From Roseomonas haemaphysalidis (GTDB lineage: Bacteria > Pseudomonadota > Alphaproteobacteria > Acetobacterales > Acetobacteraceae): DNA of 64,000 nucleotides. Position 1 is the first letter of the stretch, and each line of letters starts with the position of its first letter. Both the position numbers and the translations under genes were made by a program. The notes under the pieces are model-generated. The model was not told where the DNA came from. It made no database searches and saw nothing but the letters and a program-made list of their open reading frames with translations. The stretch lies in NCBI RefSeq assembly GCF_017355405.1, contig NZ_CP061177.1, positions 2,401,001 to 2,465,000 on the forward strand, written 5' to 3'. Of the stretch, positions 49,072-56,734 are shown piece after piece.

Positions 49072-49491
49072 ATGCTGCCGATGTTCAGCCATGTCACCCT
49101 GGGCACCGGCGACTATGCGGCGTCGGTGCGCTTTTACCGCGCGCTGCTGGCACCGCTTGGCTTGGAATGTTTCGAGGACGACACCGCGTCCGGCTGGGCG
49201 GGTTGGAAGCGGCCGGGGCAGGCCGCCGAATTCTATATCTGCCCGCCCTTCAACGGCGCGCCCGCCACGGCGGGCAACGGCACCATGGTGGCCTTTCTGG
49301 CGCCGGACCCGGACACGGTGGATGCGGCTTATGCCGCAGGCATTGCCGCCGGCGGAACCGATGACGGTCCGCCGGGACCGCGCCCAATCTATAACGATGC
49401 GTATTACGGGGCCTACCTCCGCGACCCGGACGGCAACAAGGTCGCGCTATGCCGGCGCGGGGATATCATGATACCACCGGCCGCTCCGTAG
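49072..49491 (+). CDS. VOC (glyoxalase/bleomycin resistance) family protein
   Basis: 139 residues. The vicinal-oxygen-chelate fold shows FSHVTLGTGDYAASVRFYRALLAPLGL at the start and YNDAYYGAYLRDPDGNKVALCRR at the end, with an H near the start and a Glu/Asp in the usual metal positions. Typical for the lone VOC proteins whose substrates are unknown. It starts 7 bases after the M81 gene and is probably the last gene of the transporter-hydrolase operon. Confidence 0.85.
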   Translation: MLPMFSHVTLGTGDYAASVRFYRALLAPLGLECFEDDTASGWAGWKRPGQAAEFYICPPFNGAPATAGNGTMVAFLAPDPDTVDAAYAAGIAAGGTDDGPPGPRPIYNDAYYGAYLRDPDGNKVALCRRGDIMIPPAAP

Positions 49492-49590
49492 CCCAGCCGC
49501 GCGGCCCTATCGTCTCCATGCCGGCTCTGCTACGGCTTGCCACAAGCTGGCGATCTGTTTGCCGGCATGAAACGGAACAGATGATTTTCA
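49492..49590. promoter_or_regulatory. Gap before the acyltransferase gene, with a 7-bp dyad
   Basis: ATCTGTT (49553-49559) and AACAGAT (49576-49582) form a perfect inverted repeat 16 bases apart, 8 bases before the ATG at 49591. It could hide the start in a hairpin or bind a regulator. No Shine-Dalgarno sequence was seen before that ATG. Confidence 0.35.
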
Positions 49591-50688
49591 ATGGGCAAGT
49601 CGCTGTCCGCCTACCTAGATCTCCTGCGCTTCCTCGCTGCAATGATCGTATTCCTGGGTCACTTGGCAGGAGCTCGCTTTACGGCAGGGATCTTCTGGCA
49701 ACTTTCCAATTACATGGATGAGGCCGTCACAATCTTCTTTGTGATCTCCGGCTTCGTTATCGGTTATGTCGTTCTTGGGCGGGGTGAGGATCGAGACGGG
49801 TTTGTCGTCGCCCGCGTCAGCCGCATCGTGTCCGTGGCCATTCCCGCGCTCATCGCGACAGCCTTTCTGGATGCAGCCGGACAGGCAATCCGGCCAGAAC
49901 TTTATTCGGCTGACTGGGGGTTCTCGAATGAGCACCCTTTTTTACAGTATCTTGGGTCTCTGCTTTTTTTGAATCGGATCTGGCATCTCAATCTCGATGT
50001 GGGATCGAATTTACCGTATTGGTCACTAAATTACGAAGTCTGGTACTATATCCTTTTTGGCGTTGCCGCCTTTGCTCGCAGCGCAACACGCTGGATCGGG
50101 GTACCCATAGCGGCCGCCATCTGCGGGCCAGAGATCCTGGTCTTGTTCCCCGTATGGCTTTTCGGCGTCGGCGCTTACGCCATTGTTGCATCCAATCGGA
50201 TTGGCCCGCGCACCGGGATGGCATTGTTCGCCATGAGTATCGTGGCTTTCATCACATATGATGTTGCCGGTGGTCGCGCCGCACTTGGTTTGCCGTTGAT
50301 CCCCGGCTTGGTGAATCGCGCTGACGCTTTGCACGACTATGTCGTCGGCATCTTGTTCACCGCCAATCTGATCGGCTTCGCGGCCTCTGCGCCGGTACTT
50401 GGGCGCTTTATTCTGCCGATATCCCGCCCAGTGCGCTGGGCCGCTGGCGCTACCTTTACGATCTATCTTTTCCACCTACCGGTGGCGCAGTTTTTGACCA
50501 CCATCCTGCCCTGGCCCCCCACCAGCTGGGCGACCAGGATCATCCTCCTCTGCGGCTCGACGATCATCCTCTTCTTGATCGCTGAAGTCACCGAACGGCG
50601 GAAGGATGATTGGCGGCCTGTGGGAGTGGCCGTGCTGTCACTCATTCGGGGCAGACGAGCCGCCAGCCCCCGAGCCGATGCTCCCTAA
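49591..50688 (+). CDS. Acyltransferase family 3 membrane protein (O-acetyltransferase)
   Basis: 365 residues, about ten membrane helices. It starts SLSAYLDLLRFLAAMIVFLGHLAG, with the family's R-F-L-A-A and catalytic His, then ITIFFVISGFVIGYVV and the NLPYWSLNYEVWYYILFG segment with the conserved W-SL-E-YY pattern. Such proteins O-acetylate cell-surface sugars (OAfO, exopolysaccharide, peptidoglycan). Base use differs from its neighbours: many A/T third positions and T-rich runs near 49925-50060, a sign of recent acquisition. No other polysaccharide genes adjoin it. Confidence 0.85.
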   Translation: MGKSLSAYLDLLRFLAAMIVFLGHLAGARFTAGIFWQLSNYMDEAVTIFFVISGFVIGYVVLGRGEDRDGFVVARVSRIVSVAIPALIATAFLDAAGQAIRPELYSADWGFSNEHPFLQYLGSLLFLNRIWHLNLDVGSNLPYWSLNYEVWYYILFGVAAFARSATRWIGVPIAAAICGPEILVLFPVWLFGVGAYAIVASNRIGPRTGMALFAMSIVAFITYDVAGGRAALGLPLIPGLVNRADALHDYVVGILFTANLIGFAASAPVLGRFILPISRPVRWAAGATFTIYLFHLPVAQFLTTILPWPPTSWATRIILLCGSTIILFLIAEVTERRKDDWRPVGVAVLSLIRGRRAASPRADAP

Positions 50689-50700
50689 ACGACGCCCCCG

Positions 50701-51627
50701 CTAACCCGCCGCCATCAGCGCCCGCACGGCATCGGGGCGTGGCATGGGTGCCACGGCGCCATAGCCGGTGGTAGCCAGGGCGGCGGCGGCATTGGCGTAG
50801 AGCGCCGCATCCTCCGCCGCATCGCCAGCCAGAAGACGGGCCAGGAAGTTGCCGGCAAAGGTGTCGCCCGCGCCGGTCGCGTCCACTGCCTTGACCTGGC
50901 GGCCAGGAATGCGCGTGCGGCCATCCCGTGTGGCGACCATGGAGCCCTCCTTGCCGAGCTTCAGCAACACCAGCGGTGCCAGCTTCAGGTAGAAGTCGGC
51001 AATGGCGTCCGGGTCCTTCAACCCGGTCAGCTCGGTGGCGTCGTCCAGGCTGGGCAGGGCGATGTCCGCTTCGGCGATGGCGGCGTGCATGATTGCGGCC
51101 GCGCGCTTCACCGGCCACAGCGCCTTTCGCAGGTTGGTGTCGTAGGACACCTTCACGCCTGATCGCTTTGCCACGTCGATGGCATGGAAGCAGGCGTCGC
51201 AGGCGCTGGTCGAGATCGCTTGGCTGATTCCCGACAGGTGCAGGATTCGGGCGCTGCGGAAGGCCTCCACCGGCACGTCATCCGGCGTGTAATGCGCGGC
51301 TGCGCTGCCTTTGCGATAGAAGGTGAACTCATGGCCGTTCTCGCCATGGCTGACGAAATACACCGCAGTCGGCAGTCCGGGCTTGCGGACCACCGTGGCG
51401 GTGTCGACGCCCTCCGTTGCCCACAGCTTCATGAAGTTCTCGCCCGGTGCGTCCTGCCCGATGGCGGTGAGGTAGCCCACCTGCGCACCCGCCCGGGCGG
51501 CGGCGATGGCGGCATTGGACGTGTCGCCCCCATGGCCTTCCAGGAACAGTGGCCGCCCCTGGTCGTCCTTGGCGTTCTGGTTGAATTCCAGCATCGGCTC
51601 GCCGATGCACAGCAGCTCCACCGTCAT
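50701..51627 (-). CDS. kdgK: 2-keto-3-deoxygluconate kinase
   Basis: 308 residues, ribokinase/PfkB family. It phosphorylates KDG to KDPG. It begins ELLCIGEPMLEFNQ, and has the substrate segment GGDTSNAAIAAARAGAQVGYLTAIG, VSYDTNLRKALWP, and the catalytic VDATGAGDTFAGNFLARLLAGD with D255 as base. The KDPG aldolase gene lies directly upstream and the two overlap by ATGA, so they are made together. It completes the pathway from the altronate-type dehydratase at 34.8 kb. Confidence 0.9.
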   Translation of the reverse strand: MTVELLCIGEPMLEFNQNAKDDQGRPLFLEGHGGDTSNAAIAAARAGAQVGYLTAIGQDAPGENFMKLWATEGVDTATVVRKPGLPTAVYFVSHGENGHEFTFYRKGSAAAHYTPDDVPVEAFRSARILHLSGISQAISTSACDACFHAIDVAKRSGVKVSYDTNLRKALWPVKRAAAIMHAAIAEADIALPSLDDATELTGLKDPDAIADFYLKLAPLVLLKLGKEGSMVATRDGRTRIPGRQVKAVDATGAGDTFAGNFLARLLAGDAAEDAALYANAAAALATTGYGAVAPMPRPDAVRALMAAG

Positions 51628-52256
51628 GCCTGGACGATGCCCAGGGCCTCGCGCGCCGCAGCTTCCAGGGCGCCGCGGTTGCCGGCGGCAATGGCGGACT
51701 CGTCCACCAGCTTGCCGCCAATGCCAACGAAGGACGCGCCGGCCGCGATGTAGTCGCCGGCGTTGCGGGCATCGACGCCGCCGGTGGGGCAGAACACCAC
51801 GTCCGGGAACACCGACTTCAGCGCCTTGATATGTGCCGGGCCGCCAGCCGAGCTGGCCGGGAAGATCTTCACGACGTCGGCGCCCGCCGCCCGTGCGGCG
51901 CGCACCTCGGTCGGCGTGAAGGCGCCCATCATCACACAGGCCTCGGCCGCGCGGGCGGGGGCGACCAGCGCCGGCTCCACCCAGGGCGACACCACGAACC
52001 GCGCGCCCGCCCGCAGGCTTGCCTCGGCCGCCGCGGCATCCGGGACGGTGCCGACGCCCACCAGCAACGACGGGTCGGCCGCCACGTCCCGGATGACCGA
52101 CAGGGCGTCCGGGATGGTCAGGGTGATCTCAAAGATGGTGATGCCAGCGCCCTTCAACCATTCCACCGCAGTGGCGGCGCGGGCGGCGGTGCTGGTGCGG
52201 ATCACCGGCACGATGCGCGCGGCGCGGAAGGTTTCGATCAACGGGTGCTGTGCCAC
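51624..52256 (-). CDS. eda: 2-dehydro-3-deoxy-phosphogluconate aldolase
   Basis: 210 residues from a GTG start at 52256 where similarity begins (AQHPLIETFRAARIVPVIR). It splits KDPG into pyruvate and glyceraldehyde 3-phosphate. The catalytic Glu is E43 (IFEITLTIP) and the Schiff-base Lys is K130 (VVKIFPASSAGGP); FCPTGGVDARNAGDYIAAGA follows. Normal length. Its stop overlaps the kdgK start. It can serve the Entner-Doudoroff route or the sugar-acid route; no edd gene is in this window. Confidence 0.93.
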   Translation of the reverse strand: MAQHPLIETFRAARIVPVIRTSTAARAATAVEWLKGAGITIFEITLTIPDALSVIRDVAADPSLLVGVGTVPDAAAAEASLRAGARFVVSPWVEPALVAPARAAEACVMMGAFTPTEVRAARAAGADVVKIFPASSAGGPAHIKALKSVFPDVVFCPTGGVDARNAGDYIAAGASFVGIGGKLVDESAIAAGNRGALEAAAREALGIVQA

Positions 52257-52323
52257 GGGTTCATCCTGCCAAGGGTCTGCCTTGGCGCCGAAGCTAGCGC
52301 CCGCTGCCCGCCGCGTGAAGCTG

Positions 52324-52602
52324 TCAGCCGGCGGCTTCCAGACGCGCCGCCGTGTGTTCCAGGCTCCGCGCAGCCGCACCGGCATGCACCAGCTCGACCG
52401 ACACACCGGACAAGGCCGAGCCATAAGCCCCCAGGCTGCCTTCGAGCTGCGCCGTCGCCTTGCCCAGTGACGCCACTTCGGCCCGGAACTCGCGCACGGC
52501 GGCCGCCTGTGCCTCCAACGCATCCTGGAGGCGGCGGAATGCCAGACGCATCCGGTCCTGCGGCATCTGGGGGAACGGAAGGACGGCGCTGCTGTCGGTC
52601 AT
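52324..52602 (-). CDS. Small coiled-coil hypothetical protein
   Basis: 92 residues, almost fully helical: DRMRLAFRRLQDALEAQAAAVREFRAEVASLGKATAQLEGSLGAYGSALSGV in outline, with heptad-spaced Leu/Ala. No membrane segment or known domain. It lies 67 bases upstream of eda on the same strand and could be in the same transcript. Unknown function; protein-like composition supports it as real. Confidence 0.6.
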   Translation of the reverse strand: MTDSSAVLPFPQMPQDRMRLAFRRLQDALEAQAAAVREFRAEVASLGKATAQLEGSLGAYGSALSGVSVELVHAGAAARSLEHTAARLEAAG

Positions 52603-52769
52603 GGGCGGTGCCTGCCTGCAATGGTTAAGTGATCGTTACGCACTCCTACGGCAATGCAGAAATTTAGACAAAGTTTATTTTAAGAGATTTTTTACAAAAT
52701 GCCCGCCTTGCCGGCCCTTGCCATCCGGCCTAGACCGCCCGCCCCCTGACACCACCCGGGCCTACCGCC
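52603..52769. promoter_or_regulatory. AT-rich divergent intergenic region
   Basis: Between the small coiled-coil gene (minus) and the Hsp70-family gene (plus), the stretch at about 52660-52700 is strikingly A/T-rich for this genome (AATTTAGACAAAGTTTATTT and TTTTTTACAAAAT). It is the best candidate for promoters in both directions. No classical sigma-32 motif was recognised. Confidence 0.45.
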
Positions 52770-54038
52770 ATGCAAGACGTGATCGGCATCGATTTCGGCA
52801 CGACCAACAGCGTCATCGCCCGCCGCATGCCGGACGGCGAAACCGTGGGGCTGCGCTACGCCGCCGGGCAGGGCATGGTCGAGACCTTTCGCTCCGTGCT
52901 GTGCTTCTGGGCCGAGGAAAGCGGCGCCAGCCGCGGCCGCCTGCAGCACGCCGCGGGGCCGGACGCGATCGAGGCCTATCTGGATGATCCGCTGGGCGCC
53001 CGGCTGATCATGTCCATGAAAAGCTACCTGGCCAGCCGGTCCTTCGTGGAAACGCGGGTCTTCAACAGGCCCTTCGCGCTGGAGGACCTGATCTCCACCT
53101 TTCTGCGCGCGCTGGTGGCGGGGGCGGCGGGCATGCCGGCGGGCGATGCCACGCGGGTGGTGGCGGGGCGGCCCGTGCGCTTCGTGGGCGACAACGCCGA
53201 CGACACCCTGGCCGAAACCCGGCTGCGCGCCGCGTTCGGCGCGGCGGGCTTCCAGCAGGTGCAGATGGCCCTGGAGCCGGAAGCGGCCGGTCATCGCTTC
53301 GCCAGCACGCTGCAAGGGGCGGCCAATGTCCTGGTCGGCGACTTCGGCGGCGGTACGAGCGACTTTTCCATCCTGCGATTTGAGCCCGGCGCCCGCCGCA
53401 AGGTGGAGCCGCTGGGCCATGCCGGTGTGGGCATCGCCGGCGATGCCTTCGACTTCCGCATCATCGACAATGTCATCTCGCCACTCCTGGGCAAGGGCGG
53501 CAGCTACAAGGTGATGGACACCGAGCTGCCGGTGCCGCCGGCGTTTTTCACCAGCTTCGCCCGCTGGCACCAGTTGTCGCTGATGCGGGCCCCCAAGACA
53601 CTGCGCGAAATCAACGAGGTGGCGCGGATGGCGCTGGAGCCGGAGCGGCTACAGAACCTGATCCGCTTGGTGGAAGACGAGGCCGGCTACGCTTTGTACC
53701 AGTCGGTCTCGGCCGCCAAGGCCGCGCTGAGCCAGGGCGAGCAGGCTGTGCTGCGCTTCAGCCACCGTGGCTTCGAAGTGGATGCGCCGGTCCGCCGCAC
53801 CGATTTCGAGACCTGGATCTCGCCGGAGCTGACCCGCCTGTCCGCCACCATCGATCGCGCCCTGGCCGATGCCATGCTGACGCCGGACAAGGTGGATCGG
53901 GTGTTCCTGACGGGCGGCACGTCGCTCGTGCCCGCCGTGCGGCGCCTGTTCGACGACCGCTTCGGTGCCGAACGGGTCACCGGCGGCGGCGAGTTCGTGT
54001 CCGTGGCGGAGGGGCTGGCCTTGATCGGCGCCGACTAG
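52770..54038 (+). CDS. Hsp70-family protein, YegD-like (no substrate-binding domain)
   Basis: 422 residues, only the ATPase (actin-like) half of an Hsp70. The phosphate 1 loop is IGIDFGTTNSVIA (5-17); phosphate 2 is VLVGDFGGGTSDFSI; the adenosine motif is VFLTGGTSLVPAVRRLF. The substrate-binding beta and lid domains of DnaK are missing, as in E. coli YegD, whose function is unsettled. It stands alone behind an AT-rich upstream region. Its stop overlaps the end of the convergent GT2-like gene by four bases. Confidence 0.88.
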   Translation: MQDVIGIDFGTTNSVIARRMPDGETVGLRYAAGQGMVETFRSVLCFWAEESGASRGRLQHAAGPDAIEAYLDDPLGARLIMSMKSYLASRSFVETRVFNRPFALEDLISTFLRALVAGAAGMPAGDATRVVAGRPVRFVGDNADDTLAETRLRAAFGAAGFQQVQMALEPEAAGHRFASTLQGAANVLVGDFGGGTSDFSILRFEPGARRKVEPLGHAGVGIAGDAFDFRIIDNVISPLLGKGGSYKVMDTELPVPPAFFTSFARWHQLSLMRAPKTLREINEVARMALEPERLQNLIRLVEDEAGYALYQSVSAAKAALSQGEQAVLRFSHRGFEVDAPVRRTDFETWISPELTRLSATIDRALADAMLTPDKVDRVFLTGGTSLVPAVRRLFDDRFGAERVTGGGEFVSVAEGLALIGAD

Positions 54039-55279
54039 GCGACGTGCCGGCGGCGAGCCGGCCAGCGCACCGCCCGGGGCGCGGGGCAGATTGCCACCAT
54101 CCCTGGCGCGGCCTGCGCGATCAGCATCGCAACGACTAGCAGGGTTTCACCGACGCCCCAGGGCCGGACCGCCGCCAGGCCGAGGGCAGCCAGAACCAGC
54201 GCTGCGGCCAGCGACCGCTCAAGGCCCAGGCCCTCCGCCCGCGAAGCGGTGCCGCCCAGCAGGCCCTGCCACGTGGCGCGGCCATCGCGCCAGGCGTTGC
54301 GCATGCCGCCCTGGGCCAGGGGCAGCAGGCCCGGCAACCCCAGCGCCAACAGCACGGGCAGGGGCTGCGCCCAATCCTCGTCCCACAAAGCCAGGGCGAC
54401 CAGCACCAGGGAAACAAGCACGCCCGCCAGCGCCGCCGCGTCGGCCAGCAGTGGCAGGATGGCGCGGGACAGCTCGCGACGCTGCGCGCCGGTCAGGCTG
54501 CGATCCCGGGGCGACAGCAACAGGCCGGGGCGCGCGCGCAACGCCGCTGTCAGGCCCGCCACCTGGCGATGCCTACGGGATGCCACATCGTCGGCGCTGC
54601 CGGACGGGGCGTCCTGCCCCATCGGCGCAGTCATCCGGGCGGTATCCCAGCCCTGGCGCATCAGGGTCACGTTGAGCTCGGCGTCGGGCGATAAGCTGGA
54701 TTGGTTCCAACCGCCGGCACCGCGCAGCGCTTCCACACGAAACAGCGTCAGCTCGTCCGGCACCGGCATCGTCGCATCGGCCAGCACAGCCCCGGCTGGT
54801 AGCAACGGCGACCGCACCGTGCCGACGCCGTTGCGGGCCAGCGCAGGCACCGCGCCCCTCAGCCAGCCGGGACGCACAACCTGGCCCGCCTTCAGGACGC
54901 CGACCACCGCGGCGTCGCCCGCCGTCTCGCCCAATGCGAAGTTCAGCGCGCCGGCGCGAAAGCCGGGATAGGTTCCAAGGTGGAAGAAACGGAACTGCGG
55001 GCCCAGCAGGGCACAGTATTCCGCCGCCGCCTCCCAGCAGCCGGGGTCGGCGGTGTGGGTATCGACCACCAGAACCTCCAGGGCGGGGTAGTCCAGCGCC
55101 CCAACCGATTCCAGCGTGCGGCGCACCGCTTCCGGCGCCGCATCGCGCAGCGGCAGATGCAGGGACACCTTCGGCCACGGGCGCGACTGGTCGGCGCTGG
55201 TGGCGGCACGGGGGCGAAATGCGGTGGCGTTCAAGGTGGGCCTCCGGCGGCTGGTGGCAACGCCTGTGTCGGCCCGCAT
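54035..55279 (-). CDS. Degenerate glycosyltransferase family 2-like membrane protein
   Basis: About 414 residues. The scaffold matches processive GT2 (cellulose-synthase-like) enzymes: KVSLHLPLRDAAPEAVRRTLESVGALDYPALEVLVVD, then FRFFHLGTYPGFRAGALNFALGETAGDAAVV, LSPDAELNVTLMRQGW, and four or more membrane helices in the last 150 residues. But the DxD-like metal site reads LKAGQ where an active enzyme has D.D, and QxxRW is replaced by RHRQV. It probably no longer transfers sugar. ATG 55279 was chosen; the longer frame starts only with TTG 55363. Confidence 0.75.
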   Translation of the reverse strand: MRADTGVATSRRRPTLNATAFRPRAATSADQSRPWPKVSLHLPLRDAAPEAVRRTLESVGALDYPALEVLVVDTHTADPGCWEAAAEYCALLGPQFRFFHLGTYPGFRAGALNFALGETAGDAAVVGVLKAGQVVRPGWLRGAVPALARNGVGTVRSPLLPAGAVLADATMPVPDELTLFRVEALRGAGGWNQSSLSPDAELNVTLMRQGWDTARMTAPMGQDAPSGSADDVASRRHRQVAGLTAALRARPGLLLSPRDRSLTGAQRRELSRAILPLLADAAALAGVLVSLVLVALALWDEDWAQPLPVLLALGLPGLLPLAQGGMRNAWRDGRATWQGLLGGTASRAEGLGLERSLAAALVLAALGLAAVRPWGVGETLLVVAMLIAQAAPGMVAICPAPRAVRWPARRRHVA

Positions 55280-55404
55280 CGCGGCTGCCTGCGGTCGGCT
55301 TGATGGCAGCAATGGGGCTTTTCGCGCCGCAACAAGGCAGCGCTGCGTGACCGCGCCCTTCAAGGCGGCTAGAAGGCCAGCTTCCCCGAACCGTTGGAGC
55401 GTCC

Positions 55405-56712
55405 ATGACCGTTGTTTTGGAAGTGGGCATCATCCTGCTGCTGGTGCTCCTGAACGGCACTTTCTCCATGAGCGAGCTGGCGATCGTGTCCTCGCGCCGG
55501 GGCAAGCTGCTGGCCATGGTCAAGGCCGAGAAGCCCGGCGCGGCGGCGGCCCTGGCATTGTCGGAGGACCCCAGCCGCTTTCTGCCGACCGTGCAGGTCG
55601 GTATCACCCTGGTCGGCATCTTCGCGGGTGCCTATGCCGGGTCGGGCATGGCCAACCGCCTGGCCGAGGTGCTGACGCTGATCCCGGGCTTCGCCGCCTA
55701 TGCCAGCCAGGTGGCGCTGTTCATCGTGGTGCTGATCATCACCTACCTGTCGCTGATCCTGGGCGAGCTGGTGCCCAAGCAGTTCGCCCTGCGGAACCCG
55801 GAGGGCGTGGCCTGCCTGGTGGCGCGGCCGATGACGGCGCTGTCGCGCGTGGCGGCGCCCATGGTGTGGCTCTTGTCGCACTCCTCCGCACTGGTTCTGA
55901 AGCTCCTCGGCGCCTCGGCCCCCGTGGAGTCGAGCGTGACGGAAGAGGAGGTGAAGGCCGTGGTGGCGGAGGGCGCCCAGGCCGGAGCCCTGGAGCATGA
56001 GGAGCGCCACATGATCGAGCGCGTGCTGCGGCTGGCCGACAAGCCCGTGCGCGCGCTGATGACACCGCGCAACGAAGTGGACTGGATCGACCGTGCCGCC
56101 ACCCCGGCCGAGATCGCCACCCGCCTGCGTGCCAGCAACGTGACGCGCTTCATCGTCGCGGAAGGACGGATCGACAACGTGGTGGGCGTGGTCGCCACCA
56201 AGGACCTGCTCGACCAGCTGCTGGAAGAGGGGGGCGAGCTGTCGGTGGCCACCGCGATGCGTCAGCCCATGGTGCTGCCCGACAACCTGTCGGCGCTGGA
56301 TGCGCTGGAGCGGCTGCGCAGCGACCGCATCGGCCTGGCGCTGGTGATGGACGAATATGGCAGCTTCGAGGGTGTCGTCACCGCCTCGGACCTCCTGGAG
56401 GCGATCGTGGGCGAGCTGGGCGGCGATCCCGTGCCGGCCACCGGCGGTGGCGCGGTGCAGCGGCATGACGGCAGCCTGCTGCTGGACGGCATGATGGCGA
56501 GCGACGAGGCACGCGACCGGCTGGACCTGCCGGAACTCCCCGGCAAGGGCGGATACCATACGGTGGCAGGGCTGATGCTGGCGCTGTTGCAGCGCGTGCC
56601 GCGCGAAGGCGACCGGATCGTCTGGGGCGGCTGGCGCTTCGAGATCGTCGACATGGACGGGCGCCGGGTCGACAAGGTGCTGGCGCACCGGGAAGAAGCC
56701 ACGGGGGCCTGA
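55405..56712 (+). CDS. CNNM/CorC-type (UPF0053) transmembrane protein with CBS domains
   Basis: 435 residues. The DUF21/CNNM membrane domain (about 1-180, opening with VVLEVGIILLLVLLNGTFSMSELAIVSSRR) has the conserved GITLVGIFAGAYAG segment and GELVPKQFALRNPE. It is followed by a CBS pair (about 205-330: MTPRNEVDWID..., then VLPDNLSALDALERLRSDRIGLALVMDEYG) and a CorC_HlyC domain at the C-terminus (HTVAGLMLALLQRVPREGD). Such proteins handle Mg2+/Co2+ or are called hemolysin-like; transport direction is not visible. Confidence 0.88.
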   Translation: MTVVLEVGIILLLVLLNGTFSMSELAIVSSRRGKLLAMVKAEKPGAAAALALSEDPSRFLPTVQVGITLVGIFAGAYAGSGMANRLAEVLTLIPGFAAYASQVALFIVVLIITYLSLILGELVPKQFALRNPEGVACLVARPMTALSRVAAPMVWLLSHSSALVLKLLGASAPVESSVTEEEVKAVVAEGAQAGALEHEERHMIERVLRLADKPVRALMTPRNEVDWIDRAATPAEIATRLRASNVTRFIVAEGRIDNVVGVVATKDLLDQLLEEGGELSVATAMRQPMVLPDNLSALDALERLRSDRIGLALVMDEYGSFEGVVTASDLLEAIVGELGGDPVPATGGGAVQRHDGSLLLDGMMASDEARDRLDLPELPGKGGYHTVAGLMLALLQRVPREGDRIVWGGWRFEIVDMDGRRVDKVLAHREEATGA

Positions 56713-56722
56713 GCCCCCGTGG
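56699..56722. terminator. Convergent hairpin with the stop codon in its loop
   Basis: CCACGGGGGC (56699-56708) pairs perfectly with GCCCCCGTGG (56713-56722) around CTGA, so the TGA stop of the CNNM gene (56710-56712) forms the loop. It lies between convergent genes (next stop at 56735) and has no T run. Confidence 0.5.
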
Positions 56723-56734
56723 AGTCGGGCGGGC

